64,000 bases of DNA from NCBI RefSeq assembly GCF_017312365.1, contig NZ_BLJI01000014.1, positions 48,206-112,205 of the forward strand, read 5' to 3'. The notes under the pieces were generated by a model that saw nothing but the letters and a program-made list of their open reading frames with translations, was not told the DNA's origin and searched no databases. The DNA is from Chroococcus sp. FPU101. Lineage in GTDB: Bacteria > Cyanobacteriota > Cyanobacteriia > Cyanobacteriales > Microcystaceae. This document shows, in pieces, positions 1-10,238 of the stretch. A program made the translations under genes and the position numbers. Each line of letters opens with the position of its first letter. Position 1 is the first letter of the stretch.

Positions 1-82
1 CTTCTTGTTGATTAAACTCTTTTTGTCTTGCCATTACTCCAGATGTTCTATCTAAAAATTTAGTCTAACAATTCTGGAACGA

Positions 83-1837
83 TCAGTCAAGAATAATAGC
101 TTCACTCGGAGTCGAACCATTACCATTGTTAGAAGTGCCATCAATTTTATAATCACTCGCGGGATATGAATGCCATTTTCCATCACCGAGAAACTCGATA
201 ATCGTCTCATGATAAGGAACGATCGTCGGTCGATGTCCAACGCTAATATAAGTAGTATGGGAATCTTTGAGCATTTGATAGAGATGGCGTTCATTTTTAA
301 CATCTAGTGCGCTAGTCGATTCATCGAGAACGGCATATTTTGGATTGAGTAAAAAAAGACGTGCAAAGGCTAATCGTTGTTGTTCTCCTAGGGATAAAAC
401 ATCAGCCCAATTGAGTATTACATCAAATCCGCCGACTCTGGGGGCTAAACTTGAAAGATTAACTTTTTCGAGAACTGCTTGTAATTGTTCATCACTAACA
501 TCAAGATCAATATGAGGATAGATGATTTGACTCCGCAGTGAACCTAAAGTCATGTAGGGACGTTGGGGAATAAAAAGCATTTCTGTCTCTTTAGGGCGAT
601 AAATATAACCTTTACCACTATTCCAAAGACCAGCAACAGCACGTAATACCGAACTTTTGCCGACTCCCGACGCACCCATGATTAAAAGACCTGTACTGGG
701 AACAACTTCTAAAGATAAATTTTCGATTAATATTTTTTCGTGATTGGGGGTTTCTAGCGTAACGTGAGAGAGGGCTAAACGAGGTTCGATAATGTTGTGG
801 ATGGTGTGTTCTGGTTCAATGGGTGTATTGACTTGATCTAAAAATTCGGCAAAGGTTCCCAGTCGTTTAGTCACCGCAGCGAATAAAGTTAGGTCTTGAA
901 AAGAAGTTGCAAACCAACTAAAGACAAAAAGAACCGTCATAAACGCATGAGTCGAACGACTAATATCGCCAAAGGGAATTTGACCAGAAAAATATTGAGG
1001 GGCTAAAATCCAGTAAGAAAGGACAAAAGTAATAAACGTTAAACCAAAGCTAAAAGCGGATAAAGCACTCTGAGGCAAAATCATTCTATGAAGGATGAAC
1101 AATAGACGACTAAATCGTTCTTGTAGCATTTGATCTTCTTGGGCTTCACCTTGATAAAAAGCGATCGATTCACTATTATTGCGAACATGGACTAACCCAT
1201 AACGAAAATCGGCCTGATATTGGAGATTTTTAAAATTTAAAGGGGTTAGAATTCTACCAATCCAAAAACTGATGAGAGTTTGAATAATAGCTGTGACTAG
1301 AGCAACCCAAACTAGGGTACTATTGAGCGACCAGAGAACGCCGACAAATAAAAAGCCTCTAAGTAGATTACTACCAAAATCTAAAGTATATTCGATGGTT
1401 TTATTGGTGAATCCATCAATATCATCAGCAATTCGTTGATCTGGATTATCAATTAATGAGTAATTGTTGACTTTATAAAAAGATTGATTTGTAAAATATT
1501 GAGCAATAAAATTATTAGTGAGCCATTCTCGCCAATACAAAACGAGTTTTTGCTGAAGAAAAGATTGAGTTAATGTCAGTACAAGTAAGCTCATCAAAAT
1601 GCCAAGAAAATTTATCAGATTTTGCTCAAATTCATCTACTTTTTTTTCAGTTAAAGCCGTGACAAAATCACCCTGAACTTGATTGAGAGTGACATTTATT
1701 TTATTAACAGCAACAATTAAAATCACAACTGAGACAAGAAATGCAAGTGCTTTCCATTTTTCAGTAGATATCCAATAGGGTTTAGCAACTCGCCAAAACC
1801 ACGCCAAAAATTGTTTGAGTTGTTTAATTCTTTCCAT
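83..1837 (-). CDS. ABC exporter, fused membrane and ATP-binding domains (SbmA/BacA-like)
   Basis: A 584-residue half-transporter. The N-terminal part (about residues 30-330) carries several hydrophobic helices and matches the ABC_membrane_2 type seen in SbmA/BacA, YddA and peroxisomal ABCD transporters. The C-terminal part is a nucleotide-binding domain with Walker A GASGVGKSS near residue 390, the signature LSLGEQQR near 481, Walker B YAVLDESTSALD near 502 and a switch histidine in SVGHRP. All key ATPase residues are present, so it should be active as a homodimer in the plasma membrane. Substrates of relatives include peptides, cobalamin and acyl-CoA; the sequence does not decide between them. 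It stands alone on the minus strand, with about 120 bases to the next gene upstream. Confidence 0.87.
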   Translation of the reverse strand: MERIKQLKQFLAWFWRVAKPYWISTEKWKALAFLVSVVILIVAVNKINVTLNQVQGDFVTALTEKKVDEFEQNLINFLGILMSLLVLTLTQSFLQQKLVLYWREWLTNNFIAQYFTNQSFYKVNNYSLIDNPDQRIADDIDGFTNKTIEYTLDFGSNLLRGFLFVGVLWSLNSTLVWVALVTAIIQTLISFWIGRILTPLNFKNLQYQADFRYGLVHVRNNSESIAFYQGEAQEDQMLQERFSRLLFILHRMILPQSALSAFSFGLTFITFVLSYWILAPQYFSGQIPFGDISRSTHAFMTVLFVFSWFATSFQDLTLFAAVTKRLGTFAEFLDQVNTPIEPEHTIHNIIEPRLALSHVTLETPNHEKILIENLSLEVVPSTGLLIMGASGVGKSSVLRAVAGLWNSGKGYIYRPKETEMLFIPQRPYMTLGSLRSQIIYPHIDLDVSDEQLQAVLEKVNLSSLAPRVGGFDVILNWADVLSLGEQQRLAFARLFLLNPKYAVLDESTSALDVKNERHLYQMLKDSHTTYISVGHRPTIVPYHETIIEFLGDGKWHSYPASDYKIDGTSNNGNGSTPSEAIILD

Positions 1838-1884
1838 TGATTTAAAAACTATAATTTGCTCTTAAATCAATAATAACAAGAAGC

Positions 1885-1934
1885 AGAAAAAACAAAAAAT
1901 AATGCTCAGTGAGAGATTGAACTCAAAGAGCATT
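1885..1934 (-). terminator. Probable terminator of the surface-protein gene
   Basis: AATGCTC (1901-1907) pairs with GAGCATT (1928-1934). Read on the minus strand the hairpin is followed by a T-rich tract, as expected just downstream of the gene ending at 1961. Confidence 0.5.
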
Positions 1935-1960
1935 GACAGATAATTCACCAAAATCAGTAA

Positions 1961-4549
1961 TTAGTTAGTTGCACCCTGAAGAGATTGAATAACGTCCATC
2001 AAAGCATCATATTTCGGTGAACCATTTTGCCCAACATATTCGAGACTGCCCCAACTACCCCATTTAGTGAAGTTTCCAATATCAGAGTAATTCATGAAGC
2101 TACCTCCCCCCAACTCGTACCATTTATTAAGATATTGTCTATAAATCTCACCCATGCGCGGGTCGCGGTTAGCGGCAGTGAATAGATTAGTCAGGGTTTG
2201 ATTATTTTCAGCACCCCCATAACCGACAAGATGCTGTCCACCCTCATAGGCAAGCAGTTGAAGCCCTTTTTGTTGAGCTAAATTGGCATAGTTACTCATC
2301 CATGAGAAACTTTGTTGTAAGGCACCACCCGCAGGGCTTGTACTCAAAATACCGCCTCTGGTTATTTCGTCAAAGAGACTGTTTAAACCGCCATCTGGTT
2401 GTGTAGCCCAACTAGCGACTTGATTAGCGGTATTGGGGTCTCCTAAATAATTGCCAAAATAAGGGGCAATGGCGATCGCATCAATGCCATAATAGTCGTT
2501 AGATTTGGCTCCAGTCGTATCCCAAGCATAAGACAATTCACGTTGTCCTAACCAGACATTAGCCGCTTGAGTGGCCATCACACCAATCACGCGGTCTTTG
2601 TCGGTTCCCCACACCGAGTCCCAAATACGAGTAATTTCTGTGGTACGTTTACTGTACCAGTCAGCATAATGTGATAATCCAGCCGCAAGCGCTTGTTGAT
2701 TAACCCATGAGGTCTGTTGAAACTGCCAGTTCCAAACTTCGTTAGAATATTCGACATAAACCTGGCGTTCGGGTTCTAAATTGTTTTTGACGTATTGAGC
2801 AAAATTCGTCACATATTCATTGGTCGCTTGATGGGGCATACAGAACCACGGGTCGATATCGAGTTGATTGGCTAATTGCACCATCACTTCGACGGGTGCG
2901 CCAGAGGTTGCCCAACTGGCCTTATTTAGGGTCGGACGATTACTCCATTGGCTTTGTGTCGAGTTGTTAATTTGCATCCAGTCCATCAAACGAACTGCAC
3001 CATAAGGGCTTGTTTTGTCGAGAAATGCTCGATTAAAGATTTGTTGAGTGTAGCTGCTTTCGCTGGCTTCTGGTATAACTCGTATGTTGCGAAGATAGTT
3101 CCCTGTTTGATTGGGGTCGGTGGCAGTGATTGAAAGATAAATGCCTGCGTTTGATGGGGTGACATTAATCACGTCGCGTCCTTTTGTGGAGGCGGTTGTA
3201 TCTTTGAGTGCATCAAAGCTATAGTTGATGGTGCCTTCGCCGTCGTAGAGAACAAGATATCGACCACTGGGATATCTACCTTGTAGTTCTCGATACAATA
3301 AGGTGCCGACTGATGTATATTGTGTGGTGCCGCCAGTGGATAGGGATTTGACGTAACCATTGACATCAAGATTTAATAAATTGCCTTCATTGGTGTTCCA
3401 GACTCCTGTTTTTTGGGTAATCCACGATCTTGAGGTGCGGAAGCCATCGATAAAAGGGAGTTGTGTTGAGTAGTCGGCTAATCCCGATAAGTTTGTTCCT
3501 AGTTTGACTGATGTATTTGAGGTATTACTTGCATCTACAGTGATATTAGCTGTAGCAGTTGATATTCCTCCTCTAGAGTCACTAACTGTATATTTAAAAC
3601 TGGCCTGACCATTAAAATTAGAATTGGGTGTAAAAGTTATATTAGTTCCATTAATTTGAATGCTGCCGTTTACTGCTTGATTAATTGCCGTTACGGTTAG
3701 TAGATTATTCTCAACATCGCTATCATTACTAAGTAGTTGTGCATAAGAAAGGGAAACAGGCGTATTTTGCTGAGTTGAAAAGCTGTCATTTACTAGAGTG
3801 GGCGCATCGTTAACGGCATTAACTCTAATATTAACTGTTGCAGTTGATGTTTTACCATTACGATCAGTAGCCCTATATTTAAAAGATGCGTTTCCAAAAA
3901 AATTAGCAAACGGATTAAAAAAGATATTATCGTTAACTAGGGTAACCGTTCCATTCATGGGTCTTTCAACACTCGTTACTCTTAAAGATGTTCCCACGTC
4001 ATTACTCAAGAGTTGACTCGCTGCAATTGTAATTGGGGTATCTTCAAGTATACTAAAATTATCCCGATTTAATGTAAGTCTTTCAGTCAGATAAATATTA
4101 TTAAACCAGCTTTCTGCTGTTGGATTAGTAATATCTTGGTCATTAATAAATGTTAAATAACTAATATTACCTCTTAAATAATTTCCTAATGAAATTGTAT
4201 ATTTGCGCCAACTACCAGGGTTAGCTGTTGAGTAATTATTATTATTTAATATTCCAGAATTTTCTGTTCCAAAGAGATTAAAATATTGCTGAGAACTAAT
4301 ATCATTATCACTGTCTACACCAATTCCCTGAATTTCGCCTTGAGCAGAACTTTTATAAGAAAATTCTAAGATTGTATTTGCTGTTACTTCGTATGTAGGG
4401 ATCTCAAATTTTTTCCAGCCATTACCTGTAATTTTAAGTGTTTGATTATTAACAATAGTAGCTGTAGATTGCAAATCTTCATTAATTCCATATGATGTTA
4501 ATAAATTTTTATTATCAAATAATACAAGACCGCTAGATGTTAAAGCCAT
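1961..4549 (-). CDS. Surface protein: cadherin-like repeats plus glycosidase-like barrel
   Basis: The chosen start at 4549 is preceded by GAGAG six bases upstream and gives 862 residues. A reading frame 24 codons longer exists but begins with an unlikely charged stretch. Order: an N-terminal beta-rich, carbohydrate-binding-like part (to about 170), two tandem cadherin-like repeats of about 90 residues (each with LLSND and FKY.(A/V).D motifs), then a domain of about 480 residues. That last domain has VEYSNEVWNW near residue 600 and LLAYEGGQ near 766, which resemble the acid/base Asn-Glu and nucleophile Glu of clan GH-A barrels. I infer a cell-surface or secreted polysaccharide-acting enzyme. 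No classical signal peptide is visible, so export by a type I-like route is possible. Family assignment below 'cellulose-binding/GH-like' is not supported. Confidence 0.75.
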   Translation of the reverse strand: MALTSSGLVLFDNKNLLTSYGINEDLQSTATIVNNQTLKITGNGWKKFEIPTYEVTANTILEFSYKSSAQGEIQGIGVDSDNDISSQQYFNLFGTENSGILNNNNYSTANPGSWRKYTISLGNYLRGNISYLTFINDQDITNPTAESWFNNIYLTERLTLNRDNFSILEDTPITIAASQLLSNDVGTSLRVTSVERPMNGTVTLVNDNIFFNPFANFFGNASFKYRATDRNGKTSTATVNIRVNAVNDAPTLVNDSFSTQQNTPVSLSYAQLLSNDSDVENNLLTVTAINQAVNGSIQINGTNITFTPNSNFNGQASFKYTVSDSRGGISTATANITVDASNTSNTSVKLGTNLSGLADYSTQLPFIDGFRTSRSWITQKTGVWNTNEGNLLNLDVNGYVKSLSTGGTTQYTSVGTLLYRELQGRYPSGRYLVLYDGEGTINYSFDALKDTTASTKGRDVINVTPSNAGIYLSITATDPNQTGNYLRNIRVIPEASESSYTQQIFNRAFLDKTSPYGAVRLMDWMQINNSTQSQWSNRPTLNKASWATSGAPVEVMVQLANQLDIDPWFCMPHQATNEYVTNFAQYVKNNLEPERQVYVEYSNEVWNWQFQQTSWVNQQALAAGLSHYADWYSKRTTEITRIWDSVWGTDKDRVIGVMATQAANVWLGQRELSYAWDTTGAKSNDYYGIDAIAIAPYFGNYLGDPNTANQVASWATQPDGGLNSLFDEITRGGILSTSPAGGALQQSFSWMSNYANLAQQKGLQLLAYEGGQHLVGYGGAENNQTLTNLFTAANRDPRMGEIYRQYLNKWYELGGGSFMNYSDIGNFTKWGSWGSLEYVGQNGSPKYDALMDVIQSLQGATN

Positions 4550-5063
4550 ATTTCTCTCGCTGTTATTGTGATCCTTGTGCTTCAATTTAAACAATGAATT
4601 GTTAAGATTTAAACTGCACAAAAATCTAGATTACTTTTATAAGATATGAGGTATATTCAGAGAAAAGGAACTGAAAAAATACGGAAGATAGTAAGTGACT
4701 TAACTCTAGATCATTAAAATTACTAGAGTGGTTAAATTACTGATAAATAATTATTAATTCGGTATTTATCTAAGTAATTTTTAATAATTAACTAAATTTT
4801 GAATGAGGATTCTACTGAGGCAGTCTGGAAACAAGGATCAGTAAAAATTCGTGAAAGTTTACCCTAGAACATAGTCAATAATTTTTAGCTTTAATTAACT
4901 CTTTAAGATTAAAGTCAGGGAAACTACGAAATTAAGTAAAAAGTATTGAGTATAATTACTGGTTAGCAAAGTTATGAGCGGTACGGGAAAAGCAGCATCG
5001 CCTCATTAACCTTCTTAACAATTTTTAATACTTTAAGTGAATTGAATAATACAAAAACATTAT
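4550..5063. other. AT-rich intergenic region, nothing recognised
   Basis: Contains the promoter region of the surface-protein gene on the minus strand. I find no reading frame, RNA or clear repeat here. Confidence 0.5.
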
Positions 5064-5711
5064 TTAAGCGAGAAAAGATAAGTTAAGTAACTCGCAAACT
5101 TCTTGATCGGTGGTTTGCTCAAAGTTTTCGTACCAAAGACTGATCGACTGAAGTGGAGAAGGTGAAAACAGATAAACTAATTGATCAACTGCTGACTGAA
5201 GTGTTTTTATTGCTTCTTCTGAAATGATCGGAATCGCGACAATGATCACTTTAGGACACTGCTGTTTAATGGCACCGATCGCAGCTTGTAGGGTAGCACC
5301 AGTAGCCGCACCATCATCGACTAAAATGATCGTCTGATCTTTAATAACAAGGGCTGGGCGATGACCTTTATACAAAAGTTCTCGTCTTTGTAGTTCTTGT
5401 TTTTCGCTCTGTACTACCTTAGAAATCGCCTCCTCAGAGATTTCCATAGATGCTACCACTGATTGATTAATCACCATGACATTATTTGTACTAATCGCCC
5501 CCATTGCTAACTCTTGACGTTGAGGGACACCTAATTTACGCACCAAGCAGATATCTAAAGGAAGATTCAGTTTTTGTGCGATTTGAAACGCAACTGGAAC
5601 ACCTCCACGAGGCAGGGCTAAAATTAAGCTATTAGAGGAGTTAGCATATTTAATTAACTTACTTCCTAATAATTGTCCTGCTTCTTTACGATTTTTTAAG
5701 AGGAATTTCAT
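5064..5711 (-). CDS. Phosphoribosyltransferase domain protein
   Basis: 215 residues with the type I phosphoribosyltransferase PRPP loop IILVDDGAATGATLQAAI at about 125-143, preceded by the hydrophobic strand and acidic pair typical of the fold. The N-terminal half has ILALPRGGVPVA, seen in the family of stand-alone cyanobacterial and proteobacterial PRTases of unknown substrate, which are often annotated only as phosphoribosyltransferase. The ATG is within MKFLLKNRKEAG; no strong Shine-Dalgarno sequence precedes it. It is monocistronic. Base substrate and pathway cannot be inferred from sequence. Confidence 0.85.
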   Translation of the reverse strand: MKFLLKNRKEAGQLLGSKLIKYANSSNSLILALPRGGVPVAFQIAQKLNLPLDICLVRKLGVPQRQELAMGAISTNNVMVINQSVVASMEISEEAISKVVQSEKQELQRRELLYKGHRPALVIKDQTIILVDDGAATGATLQAAIGAIKQQCPKVIIVAIPIISEEAIKTLQSAVDQLVYLFSPSPLQSISLWYENFEQTTDQEVCELLNLSFLA

Positions 5712-5967
5712 TTTTTTTTACATCTAGGACTCTGTATGAATGTTTGTCCAGCTTATGTTTCTTACTTTAGTTCTAGCTTTTTAGAAAAGACAAAACTATT
5801 TTTTTCAAATAAATAATTAAATTCAATGCTAAAACCTTAATATTAGACAAATTTCGTCCTCTATTGTATTAATTATTGCACTCATTAATTGTTTTTATCA
5901 CCTTAATCATGTAGATTTGTAAAGAAAAATCAACATGATTTAATTTATTACCAGAGGAAAACCTGAA

Positions 5968-6450
5968 ATGTCGGACTTACGAGGATATTTAGAACCGATT
6001 GCAAACTGGTTCAGTAGTTTAGGAACACCTGAACCTATTGTACATTGGGGACATCCTGCCATGATGGGTATTGTTGTTTTTGTCATGGGTAGTTATGTGG
6101 CTTATAGTGGATGGCGTAGCAGAATCACTCTTGATGGAGAAATTGCGAATAAAAGCCGTATTGAACATCGTAAACTAGCGCCTTGGATGTATTTATTCAT
6201 CACTTTGGGTTATACAGGTGGAATTTTATCTCTTGTCATGCAAAATCAACCCATTTTTGAAAGTGCTCATTTTTGGACAGGCTCTTTAATTATTATTTTA
6301 TTGGGAATCAATGCTTTTATTGCATTAACTGGATTTGGTGGAGACAATAAACAGACGATGCGAACCATCCATGCTTATTTAGGTAGCACAGTGATTATTT
6401 TATTCGTCATTCATGCAATTTTTGGTTTAAATTTAGGTTTTTCCATTTAG
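5968..6450 (+). CDS. DUF4079 integral membrane protein
   Basis: 160 residues with four predicted transmembrane helices (about 25-48, 72-92, 100-122, 135-157). Histidines lie at helix ends and within helices (HWGHPAMMG, SAHFWTG, TIHAYLG, VIHAIFG), a pattern that resembles diheme cytochrome-b561-like bundles. DUF4079 is a cyanobacterial family without established function. A Shine-Dalgarno-like AGAGGA lies about 10 bases before the ATG. The gene is followed by a strong terminator at 6489, so it is transcribed alone. Heme binding is my inference from the paired histidines. Confidence 0.8.
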   Translation: MSDLRGYLEPIANWFSSLGTPEPIVHWGHPAMMGIVVFVMGSYVAYSGWRSRITLDGEIANKSRIEHRKLAPWMYLFITLGYTGGILSLVMQNQPIFESAHFWTGSLIIILLGINAFIALTGFGGDNKQTMRTIHAYLGSTVIILFVIHAIFGLNLGFSI

Positions 6451-6488
6451 ATAAATTTACTTGAGTAATTTCTTTTAGTTAGAAATAC

Positions 6489-6511
6489 AAGTGGGTCAGA
6501 CCCACTTTTTT
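6489..6511 (+). terminator. Intrinsic terminator after DUF4079 gene
   Basis: AAGTGGG (6489-6495) pairs with CCCACTT (6501-6507) around a five-base loop, followed by a run of T. Confidence 0.8.
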
Positions 6512-6652
6512 ATATTCCCTAAATACTTAGTTTTAAATACAGAGATTAGATTAATAAGAAGATTCGTAAAAATACGGTTATTTTTTTAAGAACATCAGCG
6601 TATTTTAGTTAAAATAAATATTTCAAAATTTTAAAAATTACTAAAGACTTGA

Positions 6653-8827
6653 ATGACACGAAACTTAGGATTAGCAATCTGTTTGTCTTATTGTATTGGT
6701 TTACTTTCTACGGGATTTTTTGGACTTTATAATCCTCATCCTTCTTGGCAACAATGGTTAATTGTTACTTTTGGGTTATTTTTCCTTTATTTCGTAGTTT
6801 GCAACATTATCAAACGACTAAATTACGGGAAATTTAATCAATATTTCTGGTTTTCATCAGTAATAGTGGCATTACTTGGAGTTATTTATTTACAAATTCG
6901 CATTCCACAGCCGAGTTTAACTGATATTAGTCATCTCATTTCGACTAATGCTAAAACTCAAATAATTACTATTACGGGAAAAGCGTTGAGTGAAAGTAGA
7001 CAAACTACCAATCAAAAAATACAATTTTGGTTAGCACCCCAAGAGGTAACAAGTTCACATTTGATTAATCAGTCAGTTAGCGGCAAATTATACGTTACCC
7101 TTGGCTTATCAGAGAAATTAGTCATTCACACTAATCAAGTTATCACAATCCAAGGTCTTTTATATTTACCCAAGTCTAGCTCTAATCCAAATTCCTTTGA
7201 TTTTAAAGCTTATTTACATCGTCAGGGAGCTTTTGCAGGATTAAAAGGACTAAAATTAATTGAATTACAAGAACCACCTTGGGGTTTATGGTTAATTAGA
7301 CAAAGAATTGTTAATGCTTTACAAAAAGGGTTAGGTGAATCATATGGTTCTATATTAGGCTCTATTGTAATTGGTAGACAAGCTGTTGATTTACCGATAG
7401 AAGTGCGTGAAGCCTTTATTAAGGCAGGTTTAGCTCATGTGTTTGCAGCTTCGGGTTTTCAAGTTGCTTTACTACTTGGTATTGTCATCAGATTAACTCG
7501 TGCTTTGACACCCCGTAAGCAATTAATGATTGGTATTTTTGTCTTAGTTTTTTATGTTGGTTTAACTGGTTTACAACCTTCGATACTAAGAGCTAGTTTA
7601 ATGGGTGCTGGTGCCTTAATTGGTATGATTTTAAATCGAAAAACCTATCCTTTAGGTTCTTTACTCTTAGCGGGAACTATTTTATTATTATTTAACCCTT
7701 TATGGATTTGGGATTTAGGATTTCAGTTAAGTTTTTTAGCAACATTTGGTTTAATTGTTACTTTACCTATTTTATTACGTTGGTTTGATTGGTTACCTCC
7801 GACAATTGCTACTATTATTACTCTGCCTTTAGCTGCTTCTATCTGGACTTTTCCACTCTTAATATATACGTTTAGTAGTGTTGTAACTTATGGTGTTTTG
7901 GTTAATATTATTACCGCTCCATTGATTACTATTATTAGTTTTGGAGGAATGTTCAGTGCAGCAATGAGCTTAATTTATCCAGCTTTGGGAAGTGCGATCG
8001 CATTTTTATTTTACTATCTAATTCATTTTTTATTACAAACTGTCTTATTTTTTAATCATCTCCCTGCAAGTGCTTATGCAATTGGTAAACTTCCCCTAAG
8101 TTTAATGCTTTTTATTTATCTAATTATGATTTTAGTTTGGTTAAATTCTTGGTTTAGACGGTACTGGATTTTGATTTGTCTATTTCTTTTAACAATAACT
8201 ATCATTACAGTTAGTTACTCTCGTTTATCTTTAGAACAAATAACAGTTTTAAGTTCGAGTTCTGAACCAATAATCATTATCCAAAATCGAGGACAAGTCA
8301 TTGTAATTAATGGAGAGGAAGCAGAAGCAGTTAAATATACTTTAATTCCTTTTTTAACACAACAGGGAATCAATCAAATTGATTATGTTATTTCTGTAAA
8401 CTCTGACGCTAATTGGTCAATTATGTCTAAAAGTATACTTTTGAAAAACAAAATAAATGTTTCACAAAATAATTCATTCAATCTAGACAATTTAAAGTTA
8501 AGTTTTCCAACTCCTAATTTATTTCAACTACAGTTTAAAGACCAAACTTGGTTATGGATTAAATCCAATGCAATCTCTCAAAAAATGCTGAAGCAGAATT
8601 TAAAATTGTATCCAGAGGTTTTATTATGGTCTAGTAAAACTTTAAATAAAAATTGGTTAAATATTATTCAACCAAAAGTAGCAATATTCTTTAATTATTA
8701 TCCGAGTCAAACGATTAAAAATTTATTAACAAATCAACAAATTCAATTTTTTTCAACTGGTAAAGATAGCACGACTCAATGGAATACTAAGCAAGGATTT
8801 CAAACCTATGTTCCTGAAACGAATTAA
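6653..8827 (+). CDS. comEC: ComEC/Rec2 DNA-uptake channel protein
   Basis: 724 residues. An N-terminal DUF4131-like region with membrane helices is followed by the Competence domain (about 210-490), recognised by VFAASGFQVALLLG, the counterpart of the 'ISG.H' signature, and many membrane helices. In natural transformation ComEC forms the inner-membrane pore for single-stranded DNA. The C-terminal domain (about 540-724) is placed like the metallo-beta-lactamase-like domain, but I see no HxHxDH metal motif: at the expected place the sequence reads VISVNSDANWS. The domain therefore looks degenerate. The gene ends five bases before the convergent CHAD gene. No good Shine-Dalgarno precedes the ATG. 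Confidence 0.87.
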   Translation: MTRNLGLAICLSYCIGLLSTGFFGLYNPHPSWQQWLIVTFGLFFLYFVVCNIIKRLNYGKFNQYFWFSSVIVALLGVIYLQIRIPQPSLTDISHLISTNAKTQIITITGKALSESRQTTNQKIQFWLAPQEVTSSHLINQSVSGKLYVTLGLSEKLVIHTNQVITIQGLLYLPKSSSNPNSFDFKAYLHRQGAFAGLKGLKLIELQEPPWGLWLIRQRIVNALQKGLGESYGSILGSIVIGRQAVDLPIEVREAFIKAGLAHVFAASGFQVALLLGIVIRLTRALTPRKQLMIGIFVLVFYVGLTGLQPSILRASLMGAGALIGMILNRKTYPLGSLLLAGTILLLFNPLWIWDLGFQLSFLATFGLIVTLPILLRWFDWLPPTIATIITLPLAASIWTFPLLIYTFSSVVTYGVLVNIITAPLITIISFGGMFSAAMSLIYPALGSAIAFLFYYLIHFLLQTVLFFNHLPASAYAIGKLPLSLMLFIYLIMILVWLNSWFRRYWILICLFLLTITIITVSYSRLSLEQITVLSSSSEPIIIIQNRGQVIVINGEEAEAVKYTLIPFLTQQGINQIDYVISVNSDANWSIMSKSILLKNKINVSQNNSFNLDNLKLSFPTPNLFQLQFKDQTWLWIKSNAISQKMLKQNLKLYPEVLLWSSKTLNKNWLNIIQPKVAIFFNYYPSQTIKNLLTNQQIQFFSTGKDSTTQWNTKQGFQTYVPETN

Positions 8828-8832
8828 AATCA

Positions 8833-9837
8833 TTAAGCATGATTTGAACCATTTTCCGAAACTAATTCAGTAGATTTAGATTTTAGAATGGTTAAATGAA
8901 AATCTTTTCGAGTTTCAGCATTTAAGAATTTATGTTGTAATGCTTGCCATTCCAGCCATTTTTGATATCTTGTTTCCTGTAATTGTTTTAATAAAGTTGG
9001 AATTTCCTTATCGATATTTTTGCCAAACACTTCAGACAAAAAAGTAGCTAAAACAAAACAGTCTTGAATTTCTCCTAAAACAGCTTGAATGGCTTTAACA
9101 TCGTCTAAATAGTGTTGATAAAGTTCATCATAAAATTGAGTAAATAACTCCATATTGTAACGAGTTCGTTTAGCTTCTTTTCGCAAATCGTGTAAAATAT
9201 GACCTTGTTGATGTAATAAATCTTCTACCTCTTGCTGTGTCCAAGATTGATTGAATTCAATTCGCTCTTTAATCACACTACCCATTAACCATGCTGGATG
9301 TAAAAGAAAATTACTCACTTGAGGAAGTAATAAATCAGGTAATACCGTCTGAATTTGTAAATAGCCCATCTCTTGATATACTGGTTGCTCTAACCATTTT
9401 TGAAAACCATCTTTTAAATCAAAATATAGATCATCATTTAAGATATCTTTAACCTTTTTAAAAGATTTTTTTCTTTCATTTGATAAAGCTTTAATAGCTT
9501 GATTTAAAGCCTTTTGTTCTTGAGAAGGTAACAAGGGTTGGTAATGTTTTTCAAACGCTTCTTCTAAAACATCAATATCTCTCAATTCTCCTAAAATTCT
9601 GGCGACTTTACCAACATTTTTTTGATTAGCTGATTTAGGTAAAGCTAAAGCATAGGAGAATCCAGCGATCGCACTTCTTAAACGTCTCATTCCTACACGC
9701 ATTTGATGTAATTCTTCTGGCTCTTTGTCTTGTATTACTTCTGCTTCGTGCTTTAAAATCTTGTTAAAATGCTTATCAATCGCTATATAAGCCCAATCCG
9801 CAAGTGTTTTAGCTTTTTGCTTAACGATTTTTGTCAT
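8833..9837 (-). CDS. CHAD domain protein
   Basis: 334 residues, almost wholly helical, with the conserved histidine/arginine motifs of CHAD domains: ELHQMRVGMRRLRSA near residue 42, ELRDIDV near 86, and HDLRKEAKRTRYNMELF near 215. CHAD proteins bind polyphosphate through these basic surfaces and occur on polyphosphate granules or next to CYTH enzymes. There is no CYTH domain here, so this is a stand-alone CHAD protein. It is convergent with comEC, with only five bases between stop codons. Polyphosphate binding is inferred from the family. Confidence 0.88.
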   Translation of the reverse strand: MTKIVKQKAKTLADWAYIAIDKHFNKILKHEAEVIQDKEPEELHQMRVGMRRLRSAIAGFSYALALPKSANQKNVGKVARILGELRDIDVLEEAFEKHYQPLLPSQEQKALNQAIKALSNERKKSFKKVKDILNDDLYFDLKDGFQKWLEQPVYQEMGYLQIQTVLPDLLLPQVSNFLLHPAWLMGSVIKERIEFNQSWTQQEVEDLLHQQGHILHDLRKEAKRTRYNMELFTQFYDELYQHYLDDVKAIQAVLGEIQDCFVLATFLSEVFGKNIDKEIPTLLKQLQETRYQKWLEWQALQHKFLNAETRKDFHLTILKSKSTELVSENGSNHA

Positions 9838-10238
9838 TCCCTCTATTCCTCGGATCGCATCGACTGTAACGATTTTTTGAATCTGATTTTTATATTGTAG
9901 CGAATCTTAGATTTAAGTTAACTCAACATTAAGAAGTATTTAAAGTGAATGCTTTGCAATCAACTCAATTTTTAATTTTTTAACTGAATTATAAAACATT
10001 TTTAATTTTTTATAAATATATAAATAGGCTTAAATACAAAATAAAAATCATCCACTTGACATTTAACCATTTACTTATATTAAAAGTTAGACTTCAAAAT
10101 CAATAAATTTTCATCAAAAAGAATTAGAGAACAATCAAACTCAAGTAGGAGTAAAAAAAGAAAAGAATAGCAGACACTGATTTGTGGGTACTAAAAACAG
10201 ACTTGTAAAAGCAAATTCACAGATCGGGTAAACTAACC
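9838..10238. other. AT-rich intergenic region with promoter for the Thr/Gly-rich gene
   Basis: Divergent promoter region. Apart from the candidate promoter at 10056-10083 and a leader of roughly 150 bases before the next ATG, I see no gene or structured RNA. Confidence 0.5.
10056..10083 (+). promoter_or_regulatory. Candidate sigma-70 promoter
   Basis: TTGACA at 10056-10061, a 16-base spacer and TATTAA at 10078-10083. A start about 8 bases on would give a 5' UTR of roughly 150 bases for the gene at 10239. Confidence 0.4.
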
